Shown piece after piece: positions 17,285-25,223 of a stretch of 64,000 nt of DNA. Source of the stretch: JALYRV01 sp036675475 (GTDB lineage Bacteria > Acidobacteriota > Vicinamibacteria > Vicinamibacterales > SCN-69-37); NCBI GenBank assembly GCA_036675475.1, contig JAKFEY010000099.1, positions 1-64,000 of the forward strand, in the 5' to 3' direction. Under the pieces are notes generated by a model that had not been told where the DNA came from, did not search any database, and saw nothing but the letters and a program-made list of their open reading frames with translations. Numbering within the stretch: position 1 is the first letter of the stretch; each line of letters begins with the position of its first letter. The position numbers were made by a program, and so were the translations under genes.

Positions 17285-18218
17285 GGTTTCAGGATATCAG
17301 GAGGCCCGGGACGGGGCGGCGTTCGACGAGCGGACCGATCGCGGCCGCGTGCGCGTGACCGGCAGCGACGCGAAATCGTTCCTGCACTCGCTGCTCACCA
17401 ACGACATCGAGTCGCTCACGCCGGGCACCGCGCGGTACGCGGCGCTGCTGACGCCGCAAGGCCGCATGATCACCGACATGACCGTCGTAGCGAGTGAGGT
17501 CGCGCTGCTCATGGCGGTACCTTCAGACTCCGCGGGGCCGCTCGCGGTTCGTCTCGACAAATCGATTTTTTCCGAGGCGGCAGAGGTCGAAGACGTGTCG
17601 GCCGCTACGTCGCACGTCAGCGTCACCGGACCCGGCGCGCGCGCCGTGCTTGACGCGTCGCTCGACGCCATTGGCGCCGCCGGCGATCCCTCCATCGTCA
17701 CCTGGAAGAGCGATGAGCTCGGCTTGCCTGGCGCCGACGCGATTGTGCCCGCGCCGCTGGCCGCGGCCCTGCGCGCGGAACTCGAGAAGCGCGCCGCGCC
17801 GCTGGCGCCCGAGGCGCGCCGTGTGCTGCGCGTGGAAGCGGGCCGGCCGGAATTCGGGGTCGACATGACCACCGACACGATTCCGCTCGAAGCCAACCTG
17901 CTCGATCGCGCCATCAGCACCACGAAGGGGTGTTACGTCGGGCAGGAGGTGATCATCCGCGTGCTGCACCGCGGCGGCGGGCGTGTCGCCAAGCGGCTGG
18001 CGTCGCTGCGAATCGAAGGCGGGGAAGGGGCGGTGCCGCCGGCCGGCGCCCCCATCGCGTCGGGCGGCCGCGATGTGGGACGGGTGACGAGCGCCGTGTG
18101 GTCGCCGCACGCCGGCGCGATTGTCGCGCTCGGCTACCTGCACCGCGACGTCATCGACGATGACGACGCGCTCTTCGCGCTGCCCGACGGCCGCTCCGTC
18201 ACCATCACTTCGTCCTGA
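17283..18218 (+). CDS. ygfZ: folate-binding protein YgfZ/GcvT-like
   Basis: This 311-residue protein has the hallmark KGCYVGQE motif with the conserved Cys and the N-terminal pattern DRGRVRVTGSDAKSFLHSLLTND. YgfZ proteins use tetrahydrofolate to support maturation or repair of some Fe-S enzymes. The start codon ATG (17283-17285) overlaps the start codon of the divergent hydrolase (17284-17282). The 3' end overlaps the convergent Nudix gene by 14 bp. Confidence 0.9.
   Translation: MVSGYQEARDGAAFDERTDRGRVRVTGSDAKSFLHSLLTNDIESLTPGTARYAALLTPQGRMITDMTVVASEVALLMAVPSDSAGPLAVRLDKSIFSEAAEVEDVSAATSHVSVTGPGARAVLDASLDAIGAAGDPSIVTWKSDELGLPGADAIVPAPLAAALRAELEKRAAPLAPEARRVLRVEAGRPEFGVDMTTDTIPLEANLLDRAISTTKGCYVGQEVIIRVLHRGGGRVAKRLASLRIEGGEGAVPPAGAPIASGGRDVGRVTSAVWSPHAGAIVALGYLHRDVIDDDDALFALPDGRSVTITSS
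17291..17296 (-). promoter_or_regulatory. putative -10 box for the secreted hydrolase
   Basis: Read on the minus strand this is TATCCT, ending 6 nt before the hydrolase ATG at 17284. It lies inside codons 3-5 of the ygfZ-like gene, so the two divergent promoters are each embedded in the other gene. Confidence 0.45.
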
Positions 18219-18585
18219 GCTGCGCGATCAGCGCCGCGTCGGCGGCGGGAAACTCCAGCGTGTCGATGTCCGCGCGCGCGATCCATTGCATCTGCTGTCC
18301 CTGCTGCGGCGCGGGCTCGCCGTCGAGATCGCACGCGACGAAATGCAGCTCCACGGTCTTTTCGGGATAGACGTGCGTGGTCACGAGCATGGTCTCCCGC
18401 GGCACGACCCTCACGGCGAGCTCTTCGGCAATCTCCCGAATCAGGCACTCGCGTATGGATTCTCCCGCCTCGCACTTGCCTCCGGGGAATTCCCACAGCC
18501 CCTCGAGATGCGTGCCCTTCAGGCGCCGCGTCACGAGTACGGCGCCCGCGCGCTCGATTACGGCCGCGGCAACGACGATGGCCAT
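18205..18585 (-). CDS. Nudix hydrolase (MutT-like)
   Basis: The 126-residue protein has a complete Nudix box GGKCEAGESIRECLIREIAEEL with the REIAEE metal site and starts AIVVAAAVIERAGAVLVTRR like 8-oxo-dGTP diphosphatases. It would cleanse oxidised nucleotides, matching its neighbour MutY, which removes adenine opposite 8-oxoG. It overlaps the 3' end of mutY by 28 bp. An ATG five codons upstream (18600) is an alternative start. Confidence 0.88.
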   Translation of the reverse strand: MAIVVAAAVIERAGAVLVTRRLKGTHLEGLWEFPGGKCEAGESIRECLIREIAEELAVRVVPRETMLVTTHVYPEKTVELHFVACDLDGEPAPQQGQQMQWIARADIDTLEFPAADAALIAQLRTK

Positions 18586-19253
18586 GGGTAGGCGATGCAC
18601 TGGCGCTTCATGGGACAGGTGCCGCAGAGCGGCTTGCGCGCCGTGCAGACCGTGGCGCCGAAATCCATCAGCGCCTGGTTGAAGTCATAGAAGTCGCGCT
18701 GCGGCAGCACCGTGCGCGAGATCGCCCACAGGTGCGTCTTCATGCGATGCGATTTCGGATCGCCCTCGCCGAGGAACACGCGATAGAGCACGCGCGCGAC
18801 GTTCGTGTCGAGAATCGCGGCGCGCTTGCGGAAGCCGAAGCTGAGCACCGCGCCGAGCGTGTACTCGCCGATGCCCTTGAAGCCGCCGAGCGTTTCGGCG
18901 TCGCCGGGAAGCTCGCCGCCGTACGTGGCGACACTTTCGCGCGCGATGGCCTGCAGCCGCGTGGGCCGGATGTTGTAGCCGAGCGGACGCCAGGTGCGCC
19001 GCACGTCGGCTGGACGCGCGGCCGCGAGCGCCGTCAGCGTTGGATACTTGCCGAGCCACTCGTGATATTTCGGCAGCACGCGATCGACCTGCGTCTGCTG
19101 CAGCATGACTTCCGACACGAGCACGTGGTACGGGTCGCTGGTCTCGCGCCATGGCAGCGTGCGGCCATGGCGGCGGTACCAACTCAAAAGGGTGCGTCGG
19201 AAGCGTTGGCGGGCCGGGGGTGCCGGCAGGGCCGGAGCGGAGCGATTTACCAT
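18558..19253 (-). CDS. mutY: A/G-specific adenine glycosylase, short form
   Basis: This 231-residue protein carries the catalytic Glu in SEVMLQQTQ, the helix-hairpin-helix GFKGIGEYTLGAVL, the catalytic Asp in ILDTNVARV and the 4Fe-4S motif C-x6-C-x2-C-x5-C (CTARKPLCGTCPMKRQC). It ends right after the cluster and lacks the C-terminal MutT-like 8-oxoG recognition domain of full MutY. A separate Nudix gene overlaps its 3' end, as if that module were encoded apart. Confidence 0.92.
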   Translation of the reverse strand: MVNRSAPALPAPPARQRFRRTLLSWYRRHGRTLPWRETSDPYHVLVSEVMLQQTQVDRVLPKYHEWLGKYPTLTALAAARPADVRRTWRPLGYNIRPTRLQAIARESVATYGGELPGDAETLGGFKGIGEYTLGAVLSFGFRKRAAILDTNVARVLYRVFLGEGDPKSHRMKTHLWAISRTVLPQRDFYDFNQALMDFGATVCTARKPLCGTCPMKRQCIAYPWPSSLPRP

Positions 19254-19254
19254 T

Positions 19255-19263
19255 TACAATCTA
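19255..19263. promoter_or_regulatory. overlapping divergent -10 boxes
   Basis: In the 16-bp gap, TACAAT on the plus strand (19255-19260) ends 9 nt before the TTG start of the adenosyltransferase, and TAGATT on the minus strand (19258-19263) lies 4 nt before the mutY ATG. No ribosome binding site is seen for either gene. Confidence 0.45.
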
Positions 19264-19269
19264 CGGGCG

Positions 19270-19800
19270 TTGAAGATTTATACACGAACCGGCGATCTCG
19301 GCGAGACCTCCCTGTTCGACGGCACCCGCGTGTCGAAGGCGGATGCGCGCGTCGACACCTATGGCGACGTCGACGAGTTGCAGGCCTGGCTCGGCTTTGC
19401 GCGCGCCGCCGGCACCCCCGAACGCCTGAGCGTGATGCTCGAGCAGATTCAGCGCGACCTGTTCGCGCTCGGCGCGCAGCTGGCCGATCCCGAGCACCGC
19501 ATCGCCGCGCGCGTCACGAAAGCCACGCTCGCGGACGAGGACGTCACTCGTCTCGAGACCTGGATCGACGCGCTCGAGGCCCAGCTGCCGCCGCTGCGCC
19601 ACTTCATTCTCGCCGGCGGCGCGCCCGCGGGCGCCGCGCTGCACATCGCGCGCGCCGTGTGCCGCCGCGCCGAGCGGCGGATGGTGGCGCTCGCCGCCGA
19701 TGCGCGGCTCATCACGTATATCAATCGCCTGTCCGATCTCCTGTTCGTGATGGCGCGATCGTCGAATCACGACGCCGGCGCGCCCGAGACCGAGTGGTGA
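19270..19800 (+). CDS. cob(I)alamin adenosyltransferase, PduO type
   Basis: The 176-residue protein has the N-terminal KIYTRTGDLGETSLFDG ATP-binding motif, YGDVDELQAWLG, FILAGGAPAGAALHIAR, CRRAER and YINRLSDLLFVMAR, all characteristic of PduO/MMAB enzymes that make adenosylcobalamin. The TTG start at 19270 is where homology begins. The GTG of hpnC overlaps its stop codon, so it is co-transcribed with the squalene genes. Confidence 0.92.
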   Translation: MKIYTRTGDLGETSLFDGTRVSKADARVDTYGDVDELQAWLGFARAAGTPERLSVMLEQIQRDLFALGAQLADPEHRIAARVTKATLADEDVTRLETWIDALEAQLPPLRHFILAGGAPAGAALHIARAVCRRAERRMVALAADARLITYINRLSDLLFVMARSSNHDAGAPETEW

Positions 19801-20741
19801 CACAAAATCCGTACGCCGCCTGCGAACGGATCGCGCGAGAGCATTACGAAAACTTTCCGGTGGCATCGCTGCTGATGCCGCGCCGCATGCGTCCCCACGT
19901 CGCCGCCGTGTACGCGTTCGCGCGGAAGGCCGACGACTTTGCCGACGAAGGAGAGCTCGCGCCCGCCGAGCGTCACGCGCTGCTGAGCGGGTGGGCGCAC
20001 CGGCTGCGCGTGAGCGCCGCAGGCTCCGTGGAATCGGACGGCTCGGACGATGCGGCGATCTTCGCGGCGCTCGAGCAAACGATCGCGGCCTGCAATCTGC
20101 CCCTCCGTCTGTTCACGGACCTGCTGAGCGCATTTCATCAGGACGTCGATGTTACCCGCTACGCGACCTGGTCCGATCTGCTCGACTACTGCCGGCGCTC
20201 CGCCAATCCCGTCGGGCGCCTGGTGCTTCGGATCAGCGGGCGCGACGAGGCCGCGCTCGACGCCTCGTCCGACGCGTTGTGCACCGCGCTGCAGCTGACG
20301 AACTTCTGGCAGGACCTCGAGCGCGACTGGAAAAAGGGACGGGTCTATTTACCGGCGGACCTGATGGCGGCGCACGGTGCGACCGAGGCGCACATCGCCG
20401 CCGGCGCGATGACCCCGCCGCTTCGGGCCGCGCTGGCCGACGCCGCGGCGCGAACCCGCGCCCTGTTCGAGTGGGGCCGCTACGTCTGCGAGCAGGTGCG
20501 CGGGCGGCTCGGGCTCGAGCTGCGCGCGACGTGGCTCGGCGGCGCGCGCATCCTCGACCGGCTGGAACGGGGCGGCTTCGACGTCTTCCAGGCGCGGCCG
20601 TCGCTCGGCGTCCGCGACGTGCTGCCGCTCTCGGCGCGGCTGGCGTGGTGGAGCGCGCGCGCGACGAGCCGGCGCGTGGCGCTGGAGCCGCCGCGCGGCG
20701 GGGAGCCAGGCGGGGTGCAGGGGGCCCCGCCGCGATCATGA
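19797..20741 (+). CDS. hpnC: squalene synthase HpnC
   Basis: This 314-residue member of the trans-isoprenyl diphosphate head-to-head synthases has the first Asp-rich motif KADDFADE (about residues 43-50) and the second NFWQDLERDW. In the HpnCDE route HpnD makes presqualene diphosphate, HpnC makes hydroxysqualene and HpnE reduces it to squalene. The GTG start overlaps the adenosyltransferase stop. The C-terminal tail EPGGVQGAPPRS is encoded by a hairpin element also found at 32108-32137. Confidence 0.9.
   Translation: MTQNPYAACERIAREHYENFPVASLLMPRRMRPHVAAVYAFARKADDFADEGELAPAERHALLSGWAHRLRVSAAGSVESDGSDDAAIFAALEQTIAACNLPLRLFTDLLSAFHQDVDVTRYATWSDLLDYCRRSANPVGRLVLRISGRDEAALDASSDALCTALQLTNFWQDLERDWKKGRVYLPADLMAAHGATEAHIAAGAMTPPLRAALADAAARTRALFEWGRYVCEQVRGRLGLELRATWLGGARILDRLERGGFDVFQARPSLGVRDVLPLSARLAWWSARATSRRVALEPPRGGEPGGVQGAPPRS
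20703..20732 (+). repeat. coding hairpin element, copy 1 (in hpnC)
   Basis: This 30-bp sequence has a 7-bp stem GGCGGGG/CCCCGCC and a 9-nt loop TGCAGGGGG. It differs by a single base from 32108-32137 and is read in the same frame (EPGGVQG). It forms the extreme 3' end of hpnC, next to the hpnD start. Confidence 0.65.
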
Positions 20742-21640
20742 GCGGGCGCGACACCAGCTTCTATTACTCGTTCCTGGTGCTGCCGCCCTCGCAGCGCCGC
20801 GCGATCATCGCGGTGTGGGACTTCTGCCGCGCCGTCGACGACGCGGTCGACCTAAATTCTTCCCGGTTGAATATCCCCGGTTCAGAAACGGACACATCCA
20901 ACCGGGGATATTCAACCGGGAAGAATTTAGAGAATTTAGATCTCTGGCGCGAGGAGCTCGATCGCGCGTTCGGCCGGGGACCGGCGCCCGCGACGCCGCA
21001 GGGGCAGGCGCTCGCGCCGTGGGTGCGCACCTTCAAGCTCACGCGATGGCACTTCGACGCCGTCATCAGCGGCGTCGAGATGGACGTGCAGCCGCGGCGC
21101 TACGAGACGATCGGCGACCTGCGCGAGTATGCGGAGCGGGTCGCGTCAGCCGTCGGACTGATCTGCCTGGAGATTTTCGGCGTGCGGGATGGGTCGGCCG
21201 ACGCCTACGCGCACGAGCTCGGCATCGCGCTGCAGCTGACGAACATCCTGCGCGACGTGCCCGCCGATCTCGAGGCGGGCCGCATCTATCTGGTCGCCGA
21301 GGACCAGCACGCCGCCGGATGCACGGACGACATGCTGCGCGCGTCGCTGGCCGGGCGCAGAATCGCTGACATCCCGGTCAAGGCGCTGCTCGAGCGCCAC
21401 GCCGGGCGCGCGCGCCGGCAGTTCGCCCGCGTCGCCGAGTTGTTTCCGAAGCGGCACGCCCGCAAGCTCGTCGCCGCGGAAATCATGAACGCCGTGTACC
21501 GCCGCCTGCTCGACAAGATCGAGGCGCGCGGTCTCGACGTCTTTGCCGAGCGCATCACGGTGCCCCGCCCGGAGCGCGCGCGCGTGGCGCTCGGCGTCTA
21601 CCTCGGCACGCTCGCGGGCATTCACCGCCCGAGGCGCTGA
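20738..21640 (+). CDS. hpnD: presqualene diphosphate synthase HpnD, carrying an in-frame palindromic insert
   Basis: The 300-residue protein has the first Asp-rich motif CRAVDDAVD (residues 30-38) and the second LQLTNILRDVPADLEAGRIYL. Right after DDAVD, where relatives go on within a few residues to the next helix (LWREELDRAF), there is an extra stretch of about 30 residues from LNSSRLNIPG to NLENLD. It is encoded by a 79-bp palindrome starting exactly at codon 39, so the insert lies next to the active site yet keeps the frame open. The ATG overlaps the hpnC stop (ATGA). Confidence 0.9.
   Translation: MSGRDTSFYYSFLVLPPSQRRAIIAVWDFCRAVDDAVDLNSSRLNIPGSETDTSNRGYSTGKNLENLDLWREELDRAFGRGPAPATPQGQALAPWVRTFKLTRWHFDAVISGVEMDVQPRRYETIGDLREYAERVASAVGLICLEIFGVRDGSADAYAHELGIALQLTNILRDVPADLEAGRIYLVAEDQHAAGCTDDMLRASLAGRRIADIPVKALLERHAGRARRQFARVAELFPKRHARKLVAAEIMNAVYRRLLDKIEARGLDVFAERITVPRPERARVALGVYLGTLAGIHRPRR
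20852..20930 (+). repeat. palindromic element in frame inside hpnD
   Basis: Two 31-bp arms (20852-20882 and 20900-20930) are perfectly complementary with a 17-nt loop. The right end AGAATTTAG is repeated directly at 20931-20939. It is AT-richer than its surroundings and reads through in frame without a stop. The design recalls palindromic elements that insert into genes in Rickettsia. Confidence 0.85.
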
Positions 21641-21646
21641 TCCCTG

Positions 21647-22963
21647 ATGCCCTCGGTGTGCGTCATCGGCGGCGGCTTTGCCGGCATCGCGGCGGCCGTT
21701 GCGCTGACGAAGGCGGGCGAGCAGGTCGTGCTCGTCGAGGCGCGCGGCCGTCTCGGCGGACGCGCGGCCACGCTCGTCGATCGCGTCACCGGCGAGCCGG
21801 TCGACAACGGCCAGCACGTGCTGTTCGGCTGCTATCACGCCACGCTCGCGCTGCTCGACGATCTCGGCCAGCGCGAGGCCGTGTTCGTGCAGCCCGCGCT
21901 GCAGGTGCCGTTTGTCGGCCCCGACGGCGCGCGGCACGACCTGCGCTGCGCCGATGTGCCCGCGCCGCTCAATCTTGCCGCCGGTCTCTGGCGCTGGACC
22001 GCGCTCGACATGCGCGATCGCCTGGCCGCCGCGCGTCTCGCCATCGCGCTTCGCGCCGGCCGCGCCGCGCCGCGCGACGATGAGACGGTCACGGCGTGGC
22101 TGACGCGCATGGGGCAGACGCGGCGGATTCGCGGATGGCTCTGGGAGCCGCTCGCGGTGGCCGCGCTGAACGAGTCGCCGGACGCGGCGGCCGCGTCGAT
22201 GTTCGCGCCGGTCCTGCGCGAGTTGATCTCGGGCGGCCGCACATCGGCCAGCCTCGTGCTGCCGCGCGTGCCGCTCGGCGATCTCTATGCCGAGCCGGCG
22301 CGCCGCTACCTCGAAGCGCACGGCGGCAGCGTCCACCTCGGACGCCCCGCGCGCGTCACCCGCGACGGCCGGCACTTCGTCGTCCGCGCAGGCGCCGCGC
22401 GATGGACGGTGCCGTCGATCGTCGCCGCGGTGCCGTGGCACAACCTCGCGGCGCTGTTCGATGGCGCCGTGCCGCCGGAGCTGCGCGAGATTGGGGCGGC
22501 CGCCGCCGCGATGACGCCCGTGCCGATCGTCACCGTCAACCTCTGGTACGACCGCCCCGTGCTCGACACGCCGTTCGTCGGCCTGATCGGCCGTACCGCG
22601 CAGTGGGTGTTCGACCGCGGCGTGCTCGCCGGCGGCGGGGCGTCGCACGTGTCGGTCATCACCAGCGCGGCAAGCGGCCTGGCCGAGTGGGACGATGCGG
22701 CCATCATCGAGCGCATCACCGCCGACCTGCGCGCGTCGCTCAGGGCCGCCGCGGCGGCCACGGTGACGCGGGCCACGGTCATCCGCGAGAAGCAGGCGAC
22801 CTTCTCGGTGCGGCCCTCCTCGCCGCCTCGGCCGGACGAGCGCACGCCCCTTCCCGGCTTTTTTCTCGCGGGCGACTGGCTCAGAACCGGATTGCCGGGG
22901 ACAATAGAAGGTGCCGTGCGCAGCGGGAGACGCGCGGCATGTCTCGTACGGCAAGGCCCTTGA
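21647..22963 (+). CDS. hpnE: hydroxysqualene dehydroxylase HpnE
   Basis: This 438-residue FAD-dependent amine-oxidase-like protein has the dinucleotide motif VIGGGFAGIAAAVAL with VVLVEARGRLGGRA, and the C-terminal FAD motif FFLAGDWLRTGLPGTIEGA. It completes the HpnC-HpnD-HpnE squalene pathway that feeds hopanoids. It starts 6 bp after hpnD. Its last residues and TGA stop lie inside the left arm of a palindrome (22949-23019). Confidence 0.92.
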   Translation: MPSVCVIGGGFAGIAAAVALTKAGEQVVLVEARGRLGGRAATLVDRVTGEPVDNGQHVLFGCYHATLALLDDLGQREAVFVQPALQVPFVGPDGARHDLRCADVPAPLNLAAGLWRWTALDMRDRLAAARLAIALRAGRAAPRDDETVTAWLTRMGQTRRIRGWLWEPLAVAALNESPDAAAASMFAPVLRELISGGRTSASLVLPRVPLGDLYAEPARRYLEAHGGSVHLGRPARVTRDGRHFVVRAGAARWTVPSIVAAVPWHNLAALFDGAVPPELREIGAAAAAMTPVPIVTVNLWYDRPVLDTPFVGLIGRTAQWVFDRGVLAGGGASHVSVITSAASGLAEWDDAAIIERITADLRASLRAAAAATVTRATVIREKQATFSVRPSSPPRPDERTPLPGFFLAGDWLRTGLPGTIEGAVRSGRRAACLVRQGP

Positions 22964-23019
22964 CATGTCGTGGTATCCCGATCGCGCCATGCCACCACGG
23001 CATGTCAAGGGTCTTGCCG
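22949..23019 (+). repeat. palindromic element at the hpnE/thiI junction
   Basis: Two 26-bp arms (22949-22974 and 22994-23019) match with two mismatches around a 19-nt loop. The left arm supplies the hpnE stop codon, and the right arm ends 9 nt before the proposed thiI start. Confidence 0.75.
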
Positions 23020-23028
23020 GTAATAAAT

Positions 23029-24207
23029 GTGCGCTCCATCGTCATCCACTACAACGAGATAGCCCTCAAGGGGAAGAACCGTCCGTATTTCACGACGCGG
23101 CTCGTGCGCAATTTGCGCGCGGCGACGGCGGGGGCGGGCGTGGTGCAGGTGCGCGTGCTGAACGGCCGGTTCGAAATGGAGCTCGAGCCGTCGGCCGACA
23201 TCGACGAGGTGCGGCGGCGGGTCGGCCGCGTGTTCGGCGTCGGCAATTACGCGCGCGCGGGACGCACCGGCGTTGACCTCGACGAGATCGGCCGCGCGAT
23301 CATCGCGGATCTGGACGTGCGCGAGCCCGCGTCGTTCCGCATCGCCGCGCGGCGCGCCGACAAGCGGCACGCGATGACGTCGATGGACATCGAGCGCCGC
23401 ATCGGCGCCATGGTGCAGGCGGCGACCGGATGGAAGGTCGATCTGAGTCGCCCTGAGCTCGTGATCCACGTCGAGATGCTCGGCGAGCAGACGCTCTATT
23501 CGTTCGGCAAGGAGCGAGGCGCCGGCGGCCTGCCCACCGGCGTGAGCGGGCGCGTCGCGTGCCTGCTGTCGGGCGGCATCGACTCGCCGGTGGCTGCGTG
23601 GCGCATGATGCGCCGCGGCTGCCGCGCCTACTTCATTCACTTTCACAGCTATCCCGTGCTGTCGCGCGCCTCGCAGGAGAAGGCTGTGGAGCTGACGCGG
23701 CTGCTCACCGAATGGCAGCTCGCCTCGCGGTTGTATCTCGTGCCGTTCGCCGACATCCAGCAGAAGGCGCTGATGACGGTGGACCCGGCGCTGCGCGTGG
23801 TGGTCTATCGGCGGCTGATGCTGCGGATTGCGGGGCAGATCGCGCGGCGCGTGCGCGCGCAGGCGCTCGTCACCGGCGAGGTGATCGGCCAGGTGGCCTC
23901 GCAGACGCTCGAGAACATGACGGTGATCGATGCCGCCTCGCCGCTGCCGGTGCTGCGGCCGCTGGTCGGGATGGACAAGGACGAGATTGTCGACGCCGCG
24001 AAAGCGCTCGGCAGCTTTCCCATTTCGATCATTCCCGATCAGGACTGCTGCACGCTGTTCACGCCGAAGCACCCCGCGACGCGCACGTCCATCGAGCAGA
24101 TCGAAGCGGCCGAGCAGGCGCTCGATGGCGACGCCTTGATTCAGGCCGCAATCGCCGCGGCCGGCGTCCAGGACTTCAAGTTCCCGATGGTAAAATCCAG
24201 CGTATGA
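23029..24207 (+). CDS. thiI: tRNA 4-thiouridine sulfurtransferase ThiI
   Basis: The 392-residue protein has an N-terminal ferredoxin-like and THUMP region (IHYNEIALKGKNR, FGVGNYARAG), then the PP-loop ATPase motif LLSGGIDSPVAAW and a C-terminal PDQDCCTLFTPKHP. No rhodanese domain follows, so sulfur delivery must come from another protein. The GTG at 23029 is where homology begins (RSIVIHYNE); upstream ATGs lie in the palindrome. Its 3' end overlaps the aldolase start by 4 bp. Confidence 0.9.
   Translation: MRSIVIHYNEIALKGKNRPYFTTRLVRNLRAATAGAGVVQVRVLNGRFEMELEPSADIDEVRRRVGRVFGVGNYARAGRTGVDLDEIGRAIIADLDVREPASFRIAARRADKRHAMTSMDIERRIGAMVQAATGWKVDLSRPELVIHVEMLGEQTLYSFGKERGAGGLPTGVSGRVACLLSGGIDSPVAAWRMMRRGCRAYFIHFHSYPVLSRASQEKAVELTRLLTEWQLASRLYLVPFADIQQKALMTVDPALRVVVYRRLMLRIAGQIARRVRAQALVTGEVIGQVASQTLENMTVIDAASPLPVLRPLVGMDKDEIVDAAKALGSFPISIIPDQDCCTLFTPKHPATRTSIEQIEAAEQALDGDALIQAAIAAAGVQDFKFPMVKSSV
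24191..24196 (+). promoter_or_regulatory. putative internal -10 box for the aldolase
   Basis: TAAAAT lies in the last codons of thiI and ends 7 nt before the aldolase ATG, with no Shine-Dalgarno. It would give a leaderless aldolase transcript independent of thiI. Confidence 0.4.
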
Positions 24208-25196
24208 AGCTCACCCCCGGCAAGCTCACCGGCATGAAGGCGGTTTCCGATGCGCGCGGCGTGATTGCCGCCGCGGCGATGGACCAGCGCGGCTCCCTGC
24301 AGAAGGCCCTCGCGAAGGAAAAGGGCGGCGATGTTTCGGACGCGATGATGGAGGAGTTCAAGTCCATCGTCACCGAAGTGCTCACGCCGCATGCGACGGC
24401 GATTCTGCTCGACCCGGAGTGGGGCCTGCCGGCCTCGAAGCGGCGCGCGCCCAATGCGGGCCTGTTGCTCGCCTATGAGAAAACCGGCTACGACAAGACC
24501 GAGCCCGGGCGCCTGCCCGATCTGCTGGACGTGTGGTCGGTGCGGCGGCTGAAGGAAGCGGGCGCCGACTGCCTGAAGATCCTCCTGTACTACACGCCGT
24601 TCGATCCGAAGCCGATCAACGAGCTCAAGCACGCCTGGGTCGAGCGCATCGGCGACGAGTGCCGCGCCAACGACATTCCGTTCTTCCTCGAGTTCGTCGG
24701 CTATGAAGAAGGCGCCGACGAGAAGAGCATCGAGTACGCGAGGAAGAAGCCCGAGATCGTCACGAAGAGCATGCAGGAGTTTTCGAAGGACCGGTACGGC
24801 GTCGACGTGATGAAAGTCGAAGTGCCGGTCAACATGCAGTTTGTCGAAGGCGCGAAGTGCGGCACGGGACAGACGGCCTACACGCGCGCCGAGGCGATCA
24901 GATTCTTCCAGGAGTCGGCGAAGGTTGCCACCAAGCCGTTCATCTACCTGTCGGCCGGCGTGAGCAACGCGGAGTTCACCGAGACGCTTGCCCTCGCGGG
25001 TGAAGCGGGCACCAACTTCTCGGGTGTGCTGTGCGGGCGCGCGACGTGGAAGGACGGAATTCCGGTGTACGGCAAGCAGGGCGCGGCGGCATTCCGCGCC
25101 TGGCTCGAAGATCAGGGCGTGAAGAACATTCAGAACGTGAACGCAGCCCTGAAGGCGGCGAAGCCCTGGACTGACTTTTACAAGCCTGAAGCCTGA
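24204..25196 (+). CDS. tagatose-1,6-bisphosphate aldolase-like protein (LacD family)
   Basis: The 330-residue TIM-barrel protein resembles class I LacD aldolases: MDQRGSLQKAL near the start, LLDPEWGLPA, the candidate Schiff-base lysine in DCLKILLYY, FFLEFVGYE and VMKVEVPVN. It would cleave a ketose bisphosphate to DHAP and glyceraldehyde phosphate, but the sugar is not certain. The C-terminal residues KPEA and the TGA stop are made by an AGCCTGA repeat that continues beyond the gene. Confidence 0.85.
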   Translation: MKLTPGKLTGMKAVSDARGVIAAAAMDQRGSLQKALAKEKGGDVSDAMMEEFKSIVTEVLTPHATAILLDPEWGLPASKRRAPNAGLLLAYEKTGYDKTEPGRLPDLLDVWSVRRLKEAGADCLKILLYYTPFDPKPINELKHAWVERIGDECRANDIPFFLEFVGYEEGADEKSIEYARKKPEIVTKSMQEFSKDRYGVDVMKVEVPVNMQFVEGAKCGTGQTAYTRAEAIRFFQESAKVATKPFIYLSAGVSNAEFTETLALAGEAGTNFSGVLCGRATWKDGIPVYGKQGAAAFRAWLEDQGVKNIQNVNAALKAAKPWTDFYKPEA

Positions 25197-25220
25197 AGCC
25201 TGAAGCCTGAAGCCTGAAGC
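25183..25220 (+). repeat. AGCCTGA tandem heptad repeat
   Basis: Five perfect copies of AGCCTGA plus AGC span the aldolase 3' end and most of the gap to the convergent lipoprotein gene. The second copy contains the aldolase stop codon. Confidence 0.85.
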
Positions 25221-25223
25221 GCG

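Noticed and set aside
25183..25220. CRISPR-like direct repeats
   Set aside because: Units are 7 bp without spacers, so this and the other arrays are simple tandem repeats. No cas gene is present.
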